The notes under the pieces were generated by a model that did not search any database, was not told the origin of the DNA, and was given only the letters and a program-made list of their open reading frames with translations. This document shows, piece after piece, positions 47,816 to 59,515 of a DNA stretch of 64,000 nt. The stretch's first letter is position 1, and each line of letters begins with the position of its first letter. Both the position numbers and the translations under genes were made by a program. Origin of the DNA: Kwoniella bestiolae CBS 10118 (lineage: Eukaryota > Basidiomycota > Tremellomycetes > Tremellales > Cryptococcaceae); contig NC_089246.1 of assembly GCF_000512585.2 (NCBI RefSeq), positions 1,240,001 through 1,304,000 of the forward strand. Direction: 5' to 3'.

Positions 47816-50365
47816 ATGGCCGAACGAGAGCCTCTCACAGGTAATGCAGGGAGTGTTCAGTATGGAGGAACGGATCGACCTAGAGTCAGAACGACAAGTA
47901 GTAGAAGGGTGCTCAATCGGATGACCACCCAGGAGATACGTGTCAAGATCCGTAAGATGGCTGATCTGGTGTCGAGTGAGGAGCTGGGTGATAGGGATTT
48001 CACGGATCTGTCGTTGTACGAGAAGAAATCGTTGTTGATCAATAGAGAATTAGATGAGATGGGTATGGGAAGGTATCAGTGGTGTGTCTTCACGCTTTGC
48101 GGGTTGGGATATTTCTTGGATTTGGGTTGGGCACAGGCTTTTGGGTTGGTTGGCGGGGCTATCCAACAGGAGTTGGGTGTACCTGGTGCGTCCGTTTACC
48201 ATTATTGAGATCTGCTTGTCTTGTCTAGTATTTGCGTGTACAAGTGCTGACACCGCTCTCGCCTATCAGACTCCCAGATCGGTGCGCTCTCAACTGCTTT
48301 CAACTTTGGTCTGTGCATCGGTGCTTTTGGCTGGGGTTTATTGGTTGACATCGTCGGGGTGAGTACACCTTCAATTGGCGCGTCATGTGAAACGTGCTAA
48401 AAGGATGTTCAGAGACGATGGTGTTTCAACTTTACTTGTCTGTTCTCTACAGTGTTCGGACTCTGTTTTGCCGGTAAGTCAGATGATATCTTCCAACTAA
48501 AAGCAGAATTGGCAACTGATAGACTCCTGCAGCTCCTTCCAACTACGCCTTGACTTGTCTACTCGCTTGTTTGATCGGACTGGGAGTTGGAGGTAATATC
48601 CCTGTGGATGCTACTATAACTTTGGAGTTCCTTCCTACCGTGAGTCCATGCCTGAATCCTTCTTGTTCATTGTTCTGAAGCTTACTCATCTTCAATGCAA
48701 ATAGAAAAATCGATACCTCCTCGCCGCTCTGTCAACTTTCCAGGTAGGCAATCACATCTGTCGCTAGGTTGATGCCCGAGCTGACTTGTTTGCATTGCAC
48801 TCGCTAGCCTATCGGTACAGTAGCCGTATCATTACTAGCCTTCGCTCTCATCCCCAAATACTCATGCGACACATCCCTGAAATCATGTAATATCAGCGAA
48901 GCGCCTTGCTGTAGCAGGTCGAACAATATGGGATGGTACGTTCTACCTTCCTCCCGTCCCCTTCTCCTCTCTACTCCAAAACAGAATATCAGCTGATATT
49001 GGTTTGGTGGGATTGTAGGAGATACACAATAATGATCCTAGGCTTCTTCACCCTCCTCATCTTCTTCTTACGATTCGCAGTCTTCAAATTTCGTGAATCA
49101 CCCAAATACCTCTTATCGAAGGGACATGATGCCCACGCCTTAGACGTACTGCATTCCATTTCGATATTCAACAAGAGTGAGAAACCTCCTACTTTGACTT
49201 TACAGGATTTCAAGACTTTAGATTACGAAGAGGAGAGGAGGATGAGGGGATTGCCTCCGGCTCAGTACCCTAGTGAATCCCATGGTGAGGACGAGTCAAC
49301 GGGAGAAGCATTGAAGAAGGCCACGATAGGTGGATTTCAAAAGACTTTTGGGCATTTGCAAGGGATGTTCAAGGAGAGGATATATGTTTGGTTGTTTGTT
49401 AGTTTGGCTATTGCGTGAGTCGACTCAATCTCCGCAACATATCTGGATATCCCCTTTGAAAGAGGATGATATGTGTCAGGTCGTAAGCTGATCCTCCCCT
49501 GCTTAGCTATATGGCGCTCTTCTGGTCATTCGCTCTCGCCGGTTATTTCCTGCCTCTTATCTTGAAGGCGAAAGGTATAGATGCGGATGGAAGTGTGGAA
49601 GATACCTATAGATCTTACATATGGATATGTGAGTCTTAACAACTCAAGCCCAAGTTACACCCCCTTCGAAATCAGAATAATACGGGAGCTAACATGTAAA
49701 ACACAGATACACCCGGTGTCACAGCAACGCTGATAGCAGCGTGGATAACTGGTTTCTCCAAATTCGGCAGAAGGTGGATTATGGTGATTTCCTCTGCTCT
49801 CATGGGCGCATCATTGGCTCTGGTAAGTTTATCTTTACTTGTGACGCCTATCTTCCCTCCTTAAATTGGTGAAACTCTACACATCGAGGACTAATATCAT
49901 TCAATTCAACACAGTATCAACTCGTCGACTCCCGTGCCGCCAATATCGGCTTCAACGCCATGGAATACTGGTTCCAGTCCCTCTATGCCGCACTCCTATA
50001 CGCATACACACCTGAAGCTTTCCCAGCTACATTCAGAGGATCTACCAGTGGGATGTTATCTACCCTGGGCAGGATCGCAAGTATCATCGCTCCTGTTGTT
50101 GGTGGGTCGGTGTATCATGGATCGGATTCGCCAGGGGTATTATGGTTAGCAGTGAGTATTTCTCTCCATCTTCCTACCCATCCATACGGTGAGGCATTGA
50201 GTCCTATGATTGAGGCTGATGACGCGGTGATGTATTTTAGGCGGGAGGAGCTTGGTTATCTACTTTGGCTATTGGTAAGTCGTGCAATGCCTATTACAGA
50301 GCATACAGCTGATGAGTTAAACCCTCGTGCTAGCTTTCTTGCCTAATCGAAAGCAAAACGTCTAG
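47816..50365 (+). CDS. Major facilitator superfamily transporter
   Basis: Twelve exons: 47816-48185, 48270-48358, 48413-48473, 48533-48639, 48705-48743, 48808-48935, 49019-49414, 49507-49628, 49707-49822, 49915-50151, 50241-50274 and 50334-50365, giving 576 residues from MAEREPLTG. About 12 hydrophobic segments are visible. MFS signatures include WGLLVDIVGRRW after helix 2, GLGVGGNIPVDATI in helix 4, FRESPKYLL before the central loop, and GFSKFGRRW and LGRIASI in the second half. The arrangement resembles the SV2-like/organic-anion group, and the substrate cannot be told. A Cys-rich loop (SCDTSLKSCNISEAPCC) faces outside. The open frame extends 95 codons upstream without an ATG and encodes an acidic segment, so the true start may be upstream. 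Confidence 0.85.
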
Positions 50366-50852
50366 GATGAGACGAGTACAGAAATACACGACGAAGAGGA
50401 AAGAATCGTAGATAATCTATAAATATCTATATATACATTTTCCTTTTGATAGATCGGACAAGCCCAATACATGCATACAGTATATACCTTTCTCGTCCAC
50501 TATCTCCTCGAGGTGAGGACCGCTCATAACAACGTGATTATGCCCTACCCTTTAGCGTCGGGTAAATCCGATTTCCCGTAAATTGCGGAAACGACTGTCA
50601 TCACTTTGTAGCAGTCACGTCACCGCTGGTTAAGTATCCTGACGGTATCATGTACCGAATTGAGTGAGGATGCCGAGGTAATCTCGAGGGATGTGGTGTC
50701 ATCACGTCAGCGATCAATAAGGACATATACCAGTCAGCCTGTTAGGATATCCGTCTCCCTCTTTTTCTTCTTCTTGTTTGTTTCTGCATAATTGATCCTT
50801 CATCGTACCGTCCATCGTCGATTTCGAATATATAGATCAACTTCACAACACA
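50366..50852. other. Intergenic between the transporter and SDR reductase 1
   Basis: No gene seen; likely 3' UTR and the promoter of the reductase gene. Confidence 0.5.
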
Positions 50853-52315
50853 ATGGGAGTAATCACCAAAGGCGACCTAATCTTAGTCTCGGGAGCATCA
50901 GGCTTCATAGCTTCTCACACTGCCAAACAATTCCTCGAACAGGGATACAGAGTCAGAGGGACCGTCAGATCAGAGGCTAAGGGGGAATATCTTAAGGGGA
51001 TTTTCAAAGGGTTGGGGGAGTTTGAATATACTTTGGTGGATGATATTACCAAGGTGAGTTTTACGTATGAGGGCGGATGGGTTTGGGTTTGGTTTCTCCT
51101 CAAGGTGTTCACCATAACAGGATACTAGCTGATCATGGAACTGGAACGCAGGACGGAGTATTCGACGAAGCTGTCAAGGGAGTTGACGGGGTCGCGCACC
51201 TCGCTTCGCCCTTCTACACTGATGGAGTCAAGGATCCTCAGGAACTGATCGGACCAGCTGTGAAAGGGACTACTGGTATTCTGAAAAGTATCCAGAAGAA
51301 CAAGTGAGTTTGCATCTTAACTCAACCCTTCGCTCCTCTTCATGACCTATACCTCGTGTGGGCTGGTGTGGGAATATAACTGATTCGTTGGAATGTACTA
51401 GCCCCGGTGTAAAGAGAGTAGTAATCACCTCCTCAGTAGCATCCATCATGAGTGTGGCATCTAAGAAACCCCCTGTGGTTTACACTGAGGAAGATTGGAA
51501 CGAAGATGCCATCCCCCACGTTGAAAAGAACGGATTGGAATCTACTGGTGCATTCGCTTATCAGGCTTCTAAGACTATGGCTGAAAAGGCCTTATGGAGT
51601 AAGTGATTTTCGACTTCCTTTAGTTAACTATAACATGCGCGAGAGCTGATGTTTCCGGCTGGATCGTAGAGTTCATTGAAGATGAGAAACCTTCTTGGGA
51701 TGCCGTCGCTATCAACCCTCCTCTGGTGCTCGGTGAGGTAATCCACCAAGTCGATTCGCCTGAGAAGCTCAACACTTCGGTTGGTGCGTGATCTCTTATT
51801 CTGGTTCTTGAAGGTTCCGGAACTTAAAATGCTCATCAAAACATCTTTGTAGCCTACTTCTGGCAATGGGCAACTGGCAAGAAGTCAGAGTCCGACTTAC
51901 CTGGACCTATGGGTAATTGGGTAGACGTGAAGGATGGTAAGTTTAGTTATCTTATCTTGTAGTTAAAGCGGTAAACACATCGCCGTGAGATGATCTGAGC
52001 TGAGCCATGGGCTTGTCTGTAGTTGCTCAAGCGCACATCAACGCCCTTACAACCGAGTCAGCCTCGGGTCAAAGGTTTATCACCGGTGCAGGATACCTCG
52101 TTGGCCAAGCCTTTGTCGATATCATTCACAAGAAATTCCCAGATGCCAAGAACATCCCTGTGGGTAAACCTGGGGAGTACGAGGAGGTCACGAAGGGTAT
52201 GAACCTCTTCAATGGTGAGAAGGCAACCAAGGTCTTGGGCATCAAGTATAAGTCTTTGGAGGACTCTACGACTGAGATGGGTGAGAGTCTGTTCAAGAGG
52301 TTTGGTAAACAATAA
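50853..52315 (+). CDS. NAD(P)-dependent SDR reductase 1 (extended SDR, Gre2/dihydroflavonol-reductase-like)
   Basis: Exons 50853-51053, 51152-51303, 51402-51598, 51670-51783, 51853-51936 and 52023-52315 give 346 residues. The Rossmann motif is SGASGFIASH near residue 13, followed by GYRVRGTVRS with the Arg typical of NADPH users. GVAHLASPF and VVITSSVASI (catalytic Ser) follow, then YQASK (catalytic Tyr/Lys), VAINPPLVLG and WVDVKDVAQAHI. The family reduces aldehydes and ketones (methylglyoxal, 3-methylbutanal, dihydroflavonols). The exact substrate cannot be inferred. It is tail-to-tail with the amidohydrolase and has a same-length paralogue at 54307-55880. Confidence 0.9.
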
Positions 52316-52501
52316 GTTACACTGAGTGGATACACAAGGTTGATACGGATAGAAGTTCTAGAATATTCATGTATGAGATTTATGTTTAAACTGTCAATTT
52401 TGGGAAGAATATGAAGAGTCTTGAGTCTTGACATGTGCTTCGCCTGATCTATTTAATATCTGAGAGTACCAGTCTATGTGTATCAAGACGGGAATAACCC
52501 A

Positions 52502-53830
52502 TCATTCAATGATAAAACCGCCATCCACCACAACATTCCCATCCTTAATGACCATCTCTACCCTTCTTAACGCACCCTGATCTTCCCTCAAATCACCACC
52601 CAAAACTACCAAATCCGCTTGCCATCCCTCTCCCACCCATCCAGATCTATACCCACACCAATCACCTCCACACGCTTCCCATCCTCCTAGCGTGGCTGCT
52701 CGCAGGGTATCTTCCAGCGATATACCCGCTTCCAAGAACAATTCCAACTCTCTGACATTGTTACCATGGGCGGATTCCCCCGTATCACCACCCGTCGCAA
52801 GTCTTATACCCATCTCATTTGCTTTTCTCGCATGACCCAATATCGCTTTCCTAAATTCTTTATCATCCAATTCGATATCTGCTACACACAGGGTAGGGAC
52901 ATAAATCGTATCGTTCTTCTTCATGGCCTTCAGGGATTCTTCAGAAGGTAACGAGCCATGTTCGATGGAAGTGACGCCGGCGTTGGAAGCCATTATGACC
53001 GCCTCGGGGGAGCTCGCATGGGAAGCTACAGGACATTTTGCCCTTTTGGCGGTCTGGACTATGGCGTTCATCTCCTCTTGGTCGAATAGGGTCGAAGGGG
53101 GATTCATGGAGCTGAGAATCGCATTCCCTCCACCAGTAGCATACGGAGGATATCTGATAGACTGTGATCCCGGCCAGGCGGGTTGAGGGAACCTTAATGT
53201 TCTTCGTCGATACTCCGCATAGAATTTGATGACATCTGCTCCTGCTCCTAACCTCCTTCGTACTCCCATCTTGACCCCGTCAACTCCATCACACACATCC
53301 GACAACCTAGGAACACTCGTCCCTCCAATCTTGTTCTCATGGCGTATCTCATATCCTCCTGTACTTGCCAATGCCTCAGTAGCCACAAACAGCCTAGGTC
53401 CAGGTATGATCCCCCTACTAATGGCGTCTCGCACACCGATATCAGCATTGAATGCCCCCTCCGTTCCGAGGTCTCTGTACGTGGTGAATCCAGCTTTCAA
53501 CCCTGCTTTGGCATTATTCCCCGCTCTGAGGACCCGCTCGGTAAGTGATTCGTCCCGTTCTTGATTCAATGCTGGAGTCTCGGTATATGGATGGACGAAT
53601 ACGTGCGCATGGGCATCGACAAATCCTGGTAAGACTGTGCATCCTCTTAGATCGAGGTCCGGGTATGACACATGGCTGAGATTCGGTGGTGTGGGGGTAA
53701 CGCTGACTATCCGACCGGTCTTGGGATTGACGGTTATAGATTGGTCCGTATCGAACTTGAGGGTTCGGGAGTTGAACAGAAGGGAGGTGTGGATGATGTA
53801 TGTGGAGGACTGATGAGGTTTCTCGTACAT
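52502..53830 (-). CDS. Intronless metal-dependent amidohydrolase (imidazolonepropionase-like subgroup)
   Basis: A single uninterrupted frame of 442 residues starting MYEKPHQSST. The metal-site residues of the amidohydrolase superfamily are visible: HAH (H74, H76) in VLPGFVDAHAHVF, K202 in DVIKFYAEY (the residue usually carboxylated), H271 in VASHASS, H291 in SIEHG and D349 in TGGDTG. GFTTYRDLGTEG and the C-terminal ADLVVL/IKDGNVVVDGG strands complete the fold. This subgroup includes aryl-dipeptidases and ochratoxinase-type enzymes, and the substrate here is unknown. It lies between two SDR reductase genes, sharing a promoter region with the second. The lack of introns is unusual in this window. 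Confidence 0.9.
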   Translation of the reverse strand: MYEKPHQSSTYIIHTSLLFNSRTLKFDTDQSITVNPKTGRIVSVTPTPPNLSHVSYPDLDLRGCTVLPGFVDAHAHVFVHPYTETPALNQERDESLTERVLRAGNNAKAGLKAGFTTYRDLGTEGAFNADIGVRDAISRGIIPGPRLFVATEALASTGGYEIRHENKIGGTSVPRLSDVCDGVDGVKMGVRRRLGAGADVIKFYAEYRRRTLRFPQPAWPGSQSIRYPPYATGGGNAILSSMNPPSTLFDQEEMNAIVQTAKRAKCPVASHASSPEAVIMASNAGVTSIEHGSLPSEESLKAMKKNDTIYVPTLCVADIELDDKEFRKAILGHARKANEMGIRLATGGDTGESAHGNNVRELELFLEAGISLEDTLRAATLGGWEACGGDWCGYRSGWVGEGWQADLVVLGGDLREDQGALRRVEMVIKDGNVVVDGGFIIE

Positions 53831-54306
53831 CCTGATAGCAATTTCTCTGGGATGAGACTAGTCGCTACCATGATTAGTATCGCTGGAATCTTATAGCGAT
53901 TATTTATACTTAAACTGCTTATCATCACCTAATTCACTACCACATGGTACCAATCTTAAAATAGATCATTGATCCATGAACCCATGCAATTGCACGACAA
54001 CTGCTCACCATTATGACGCGGTGCATCGGCGATGTCCGAACATGAATGAGTACCCTTCCTGTGGCATTCTTTCGGACCGGAAATGACGGAGATGAGATGA
54101 GATGTGAGGATGTAACCCACGCAGAAGGATGACGATCATGGGTCATCTCACCTCCACCACCTCCACATCCATCTCACAACGTATATAAACAGGATCAATC
54201 ACCGTCATAAGCTTCAAAAACGCCCACATTCATTCTATTCCTACCAGCTTAGACTAAATCCTTCATCATACAGTTCATCAGACAGATCCATAGAAAGATA
54301 ACAAAG
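53831..54306. promoter_or_regulatory. Divergent promoter of amidohydrolase and SDR reductase 2, with TATA box
   Basis: TATATAAA at 54182-54189, about 117 bases before the reductase start. Sharing of the interval suggests co-regulation (inference). Confidence 0.5.
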
Positions 54307-55880
54307 ATGCCAGCTATCAAACCAGGTTCATTAGTCCTTGTCACAGGTGCTTCGGGGTATATCTCTTCGCATACCGTCGAAGCGTTTCTGGATCAAGGGT
54401 ATAATGTGCGAGGTACTGTCAGAAGTACAGGTAAAGGAGATTACCTGAAGGATCTCTTCAAGGGCAAGAAAGGGACTTTTGAGTATGCGATCGTTGAGGA
54501 TATTGGCAAGGTGAGGACGGCTCTCTCCTTCGCAAGAGTGCATCGATTGCTAAGATATGACATCGTAGGACGGCGCGTTCGATGAAGCTGTCAAGGGCGT
54601 CGATGGTGTTGCCCATATGGCTAGGTAAGTCTTCTCTTAGCTCCCCGCGGCTCGGCACTCATCTTGTGATGTTAGTCCATTCCACTTCAACGCTGAAGAG
54701 CCGGAGGAGCTTTTCACCCCTGCCATTCAAGGTACGGTAGGAGTTCTTGAAAGTCTGAAGAAGAACAAGTGAGCCCCACACATCTTGCATCTAAACCTGA
54801 TCGTCCCACTAATCATCTCTACCGTACAGCCCAAATGTTCAAAGAGTCGTCGTCACGAGGTACGCCCAATCCTTGAATCTCTGAATCTGTCATTGACAAA
54901 AGCTGACTTGTGCGAACAGTTCCGTCGCCTCAGTCATGAACTCGAACATCAAGCCTCCCCATACGTGAGTTTATATCGTTCTACCTACCTCAGTATACAT
55001 TGATGCTGACGACCAACTAGATTCACTGAGAAGGACTGGAACGATGTTTCCCCTAAGGAATGTGAACAGCAGGGAAAGAACGCTTCTGGACAAGCCAAAT
55101 ATCGAGGTGGGTCAACATGGGCCTCTTTTTTGGTGTCCGGTCTCATGCTAATTTCTCTGTCTGTGAGTATAGCCAGTAAAGCCCTTGCCGAAAGAGCCTT
55201 TTGGAAGTTCTTCTCAGATAACAAACCTTCTTTCGACGGTGTGGCTATCAACCCACCTTTGGTTTTGGGACCAATCATCCATCAATGTGATAGCCCAGAA
55301 TCACTTAATACCTCTGTTGGTAAGCTTGGCGCTCCTTTCTTCTCTGCCTACCTCTTTGACACGGCTGATGGGATCGTACGTGTGTAGCTGTATACTACTC
55401 ATGGCTGAAAGGTGAAAAGACCGAAAAGGACTTACCATCTGGTGGAATGAATTATGTAGATGTGCGGGATAGTGAGTTCGCGTTTGCATAATTGTCTATC
55501 GCCATATGCTGATATACGGTATTCAGCTGCCCTTGGACATGTCCTCGCTCTGACCACTCCCGAAGCCAGCGGGGAAAGGTTCATCACGGGTAACGGACCA
55601 GTCAGCGGTAACGATTATGTGCTTGTGAGTGTATCCTGGAAGCAGATACAAGGCTGTGAAGCTGACCTTATCGCGGAAACAGCAAATCGCTAGAGACTTC
55701 CCAGATCTCAAGAACATCCCTAAAGGAAATGACGATTCAGAGTACAAGAAGAAGCTCACTGCTGAGTCTATCATACATGATGGGTCGAAAGCTACTCGAG
55801 TGCTTGGCTTGAAGTACAGGTCGGTCGACGAGACTCTCAAGGAGATGGGACAATCGCTCAGAGAGAGATTCAACTTCTAA
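54307..55880 (+). CDS. NAD(P)-dependent SDR reductase 2, paralogue of reductase 1
   Basis: Ten exons: 54307-54510, 54569-54624, 54676-54768, 54830-54859, 54920-54964, 55021-55106, 55173-55319, 55388-55471, 55527-55624 and 55683-55880, giving 346 residues, the same length as reductase 1. Motifs: TGASGYISSH, GYNVRGTVRS, GVAHMASPF, VVVTSSVASV (catalytic Ser), YRASK (catalytic Tyr/Lys; an intron splits the motif), VAINPPLVLG, MNYVDVRDTALGHV and the C-terminal VLGLKYRS. Four introns are at the same sites and phases as in reductase 1, and five are unique. Likely an aldehyde/ketone reductase; substrate unknown. Confidence 0.88.
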
Positions 55881-56411
55881 TCTTCCATCATGTGATGTGA
55901 TGGAACGAAGTTGTAGAGTTGACAGACTGAAAGATTATAGCAGATTTCATGCGTTCAACTATGTAGTCGTGAGAACCTTTGCTTATACTGATTTATTACT
56001 TACTTTACTGGTCGTTCCACTTGCATACTACCTCGAGAAGACCGTTTCTTCTTTCATCGGCAAAGAACTTCAGCTCTCTCTCTTTATTCTGGTTCGGATT
56101 CCGAAATGTATCCTGTAAAAGCGACGAACAGTCACTCGAGTAAACAGCTTACCACATATTCGTAGCAGAGAGCAGAGGAAAAAGAAAGTGAAGTGTCAGA
56201 AAACCTACGTAGAAGCTGTGTATATGAAATTTGGTCTGCTATGGAAGTGTCGCGGTGGTCGGGGGGGTACATCTGATTGTTCCTGTATGTTCACGCAGAT
56301 GCACGATGTTGACATCAGATCAAATCAAAAGCATCTGCATTCTACCGAAACCATACCATCAATCTTTTGACAGAAGTTTACTATAGGTTATAGTTGAGAT
56401 GAATTACGATA
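55881..56411. other. Convergent intergenic region (SDR 2 / secreted calpain-like 1)
   Basis: No gene supported on either strand. Confidence 0.5.
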
Positions 56412-57770
56412 TTACTCGAAGTGAACAACTTTTCTGATATCATCATAAAGATCGCCAAACTTCAATACCTTTTCCCAATTCTCCTTCCCATGCCAGAACA
56501 CGATACTACGTCACACCATAATCATTAGCCAATCCGCACTATATGCTACCTTCCTGGTCTAGGTACAGTACTGTACTGAAAATGTGAGATGACCGTACTT
56601 ACTGGGCGTCTGTATAAGGCTTTTTCCCTTCTTCAGGGTCACCGTAGTTGACGTTCGTAACACCGTACCAAGTCCACGGTTGTAGGTTTTCGTCACTCCG
56701 ATCGGGATTCGCACCTGTTCCGAAAATGATTGGTTGGTCATTGCACTTCTCGAGTAATGCGACTACAGTCAAGGTAAAAACAATGACTGGAGAGTCAGCC
56801 GTGGTACATGACATTCGGTATGTACACTGAGCAATACGATTGGAGCGTGCGATGACGACTGGAACCTTACATAATACATCTTTATCTGTGTCTGGTCCAC
56901 CGACGAGGTTCTCTGCGTCACCGTCTGGATTATTTCCATCGAGGTGAGTCATCAATGGCCATTTACCGCTCAGCATGTAATACGCATCTGAGGGATCACC
57001 GAACGCGATCGATTTATCTTCCAATCCCAGATATCCGCCCATGCGGTTTGCGGCGGTTTGGAATGCCGCCACTAGCCTAGGAGATGATCGACAAATTAGA
57101 ATGATAGACCGACCCGGGGAATGTGGGTTCAATCACTCACCAGGAATCATCTTTCTTATCGGTATCTTTAGGCAGATCATCATATGCGACTTTGGTCTAA
57201 TGGTCCTTCCCGTCAGGCTGGGTCAACTTGATGGTGATCTCACTGACCTTGTCTTCGCACGATTCGAGCGCTTTACCATCCTTCGTGTATCGTTGTTTCA
57301 AAGTATCGGGATCGGCATGGGCAAACGCTCCGATGGAGGCTCCAAGCCAACTTGTGTCCCAGTTGGTATCGCCTGATGTAGAACCAAGAAACAAGAAATG
57401 GATGAGCCAGTCGCATAATTGCGCAACAGGAAAGATACGGATCAAATATGAGAACATATATGGTCTGGGATTGGAACCACAGTATGCTGTAAGATCAAAT
57501 GCAGTGTTCTTGGGCGTGGGGTACAGATGTCAGAGAAACCTCACTTTTATGGTAAACCGATGCACCAAGCTTATCATCATTGCACAACGAATGCATCGAT
57601 GCTTCCTCCTCTTCTCGTTTTGTAAGTACCGCGCCCAGAGTCATTTGCGCCAGCGCAAGTGAAGATAAGAGGGCTAGACATCAAGCATATCTCAAACTAT
57701 CAGCTGATGAACACGGCGTCTACATGGTACGGGACATACCGCGTGCGTGTGAATACTTGAGAAAAACCAT
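56412..57770 (-). CDS. Secreted degenerate calpain-like protein 1 (possible stop-containing intron)
   Basis: Reverse-strand exons 57740-57770, 57545-57673, 57248-57372, 57141-57196, 56871-57076, 56603-56762 and 56412-56505 give 266 residues if the 51-nt segment 57197-57247 is spliced out. A signal peptide (MVFLKYSHARALLSSLALAQ) and a KR site come first. NWDTSWLGASIGAFAHA then aligns with the calpain catalytic segment (DCWLLAAIASL), with Ser in place of the catalytic Cys. DDSWLVAAFQTAANRMGGYLGL matches the calpain W-x-x-x-x-x-x-A helix. At the catalytic His region PWTWYGVTNV has Trp where its paralogue has His. Fold assignment is inference from these motifs; if right, it is a pseudoprotease. 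The 51-nt segment contains an in-frame TAG in a stretch conserved with the paralogue. Confidence 0.65.
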
Positions 57771-58390
57771 TATAACAGGTCCACTTATAGGTACAGTAGG
57801 TGTTGAGGATGATGCTTGAACGATATCGGCAGTTTGGCATATACAGGTAATGAGCTGCTTGAAGTCAGTACGATACGGCAATGTGTGGTCCACCTCATAT
57901 ACTTTGCAGTAATGTATGTTATATTGTCCCCGTTTGATCGTCAGGTGATACACCTCCCTTTCATGTTTTGACCTGACTCTCATTGTCCCTTTGGGTCGAT
58001 TGGCGTATCAAGGGGGATGGGAGAAGGTCAAAGGACGGCAGGAGTGATCAATTAGGATGCTGTTTCTGAAAGGAAGACAGAATCTTTCGACAGGTTGATT
58101 GAGCAGATCGCAATTTGGAAACAAGAATAGGAAGGACTCAGCTGTATCAGGACTTCCCTTGGATTTGCCACAAACAACTGTTTTAACCAACGGCACTCGG
58201 CCTATTTCTGACAAACAAATCCATGGTGCATAGGGGGTATACGATGATTTACTTTACATGATCAAGCATATTACAAAACTACAGTATAGTTAAACACGAA
58301 GCACGATGCGTCTCAGGGCTGAAAGAAGTCACGTTCGCCTTAAGGATCTAGAAAGACTACCAGCCTGGTGGCCTCGAAGAAAGTATCAAA
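57771..58390. other. Spacer between the two secreted calpain-like genes
   Basis: No gene supported; contains the promoter of protein 1 and 3' UTR of protein 2. Confidence 0.5.
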
Positions 58391-59515
58391 TTATATACCG
58401 TCTTTCTTGTTCTTATCGAAATTCCAATAGATAACTCTACGAGCACGATCACACATGCGTCAGCGCAGATCAGACGGTGATATCAGGCAACTCACGCATC
58501 TTTGACGACCTCGCCATTGATTTCATCGTCGTCTCTCTCGGTGTAAGAGAGGATGGTATGCCACGTATGGCTTCTCAGGCTCAATTGGTCGTCCCCACCG
58601 GATGAGGTACCCATGATGACGGGGATATCTTGCGCTCGGTGAAGTATCTCCGCTGTAAGGGTTCCACAACATCAACGACGACAATCATCAAAAAGCAAGA
58701 GGATTTGTAGGCTGAGTTTGACTTTTGATCACTCACTGAATCGATCTTTATCACGCACAGCTTCCAGCGTCGCTCGCTCATTAGTCAACATCTTGAAAGC
58801 TTTCACGGGATCACCTCGGCTTGTCTTCTCTTCGTCCAGTCCGAGATACCCTTTCATCTTCAGACCGGCCGTTTCGATCCCTGGAGACCACCTGATATAG
58901 AGATACCAAAGAAAGCAAAAATGGCGATCAGCTCAGCTGGATCCGTGGATCCGTGCAGCCGTAACCAACGGATGAACCCCAACCCACCATACACCATCGT
59001 CCGCCTTGGTCCAATCGGCATCACCCAGAATCTCACTCTGATTGATCGTCAAAGTTTGCTCGTGACCTTGGGAATCATACAATGTGAAATCGGCACTTTG
59101 GGTCTCTCCCTTCTCGCCCTCGCCTTTCGATTTAAATACGCTCTTCAACTTGTCTTTCTGCGTGTGCGCGAGGGCTCCAACGGGAGCCATCAGCCAATGA
59201 CTATCCCATTTTTTCTGTGATCGGATTATTATCACACCGTTTTCAGCGATGCCAATACACCCACGCATAGAAGATAGCATGATAAAACTTACATGATGGA
59301 TCTCCTCGATTTTCGGACTATCCTGCGATTGGAGGGGTGTGTAGTTGAAGTCCCTCTTATCGAGTGTAGCTTGGGTGAAAGAGGAGCAGCACAATAATGC
59401 TATTCCAATATAAGTTATATACAGTGGGACCGTGTCAGCGAGTTGTTTCACAGATATCAGGACAGTAGGCGTTCCACTCACACAGACAAACAAGGGTCAA
59501 GCGAGGAGATAACAT
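58391..59515 (-). CDS. Secreted degenerate calpain-like protein 2
   Basis: Reverse-strand exons 59482-59515, 59293-59399, 58988-59214, 58737-58891, 58496-58652 and 58391-58436 give 241 residues. The signal peptide reads MLSPRLTLVCLSLLCCSSFTQA, followed by LDKR (Kex2-type site). KKWDSHWLMAPVGALAHTQ aligns with the calpain active-site helix, with His in place of Cys. WWSPGIETAGLKMKGYLGLDEE matches the calpain WP-LLEKAYAKL-GSY block. LRSHTWHTILSYTERD keeps a His where calpains have the catalytic His, and VIYWNFDKN a possible Asn. Four of the five introns have the same position and phase as in protein 1. Known calpains are intracellular; a secreted, Cys-less version is unexpected. Function unknown. 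Confidence 0.72.
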
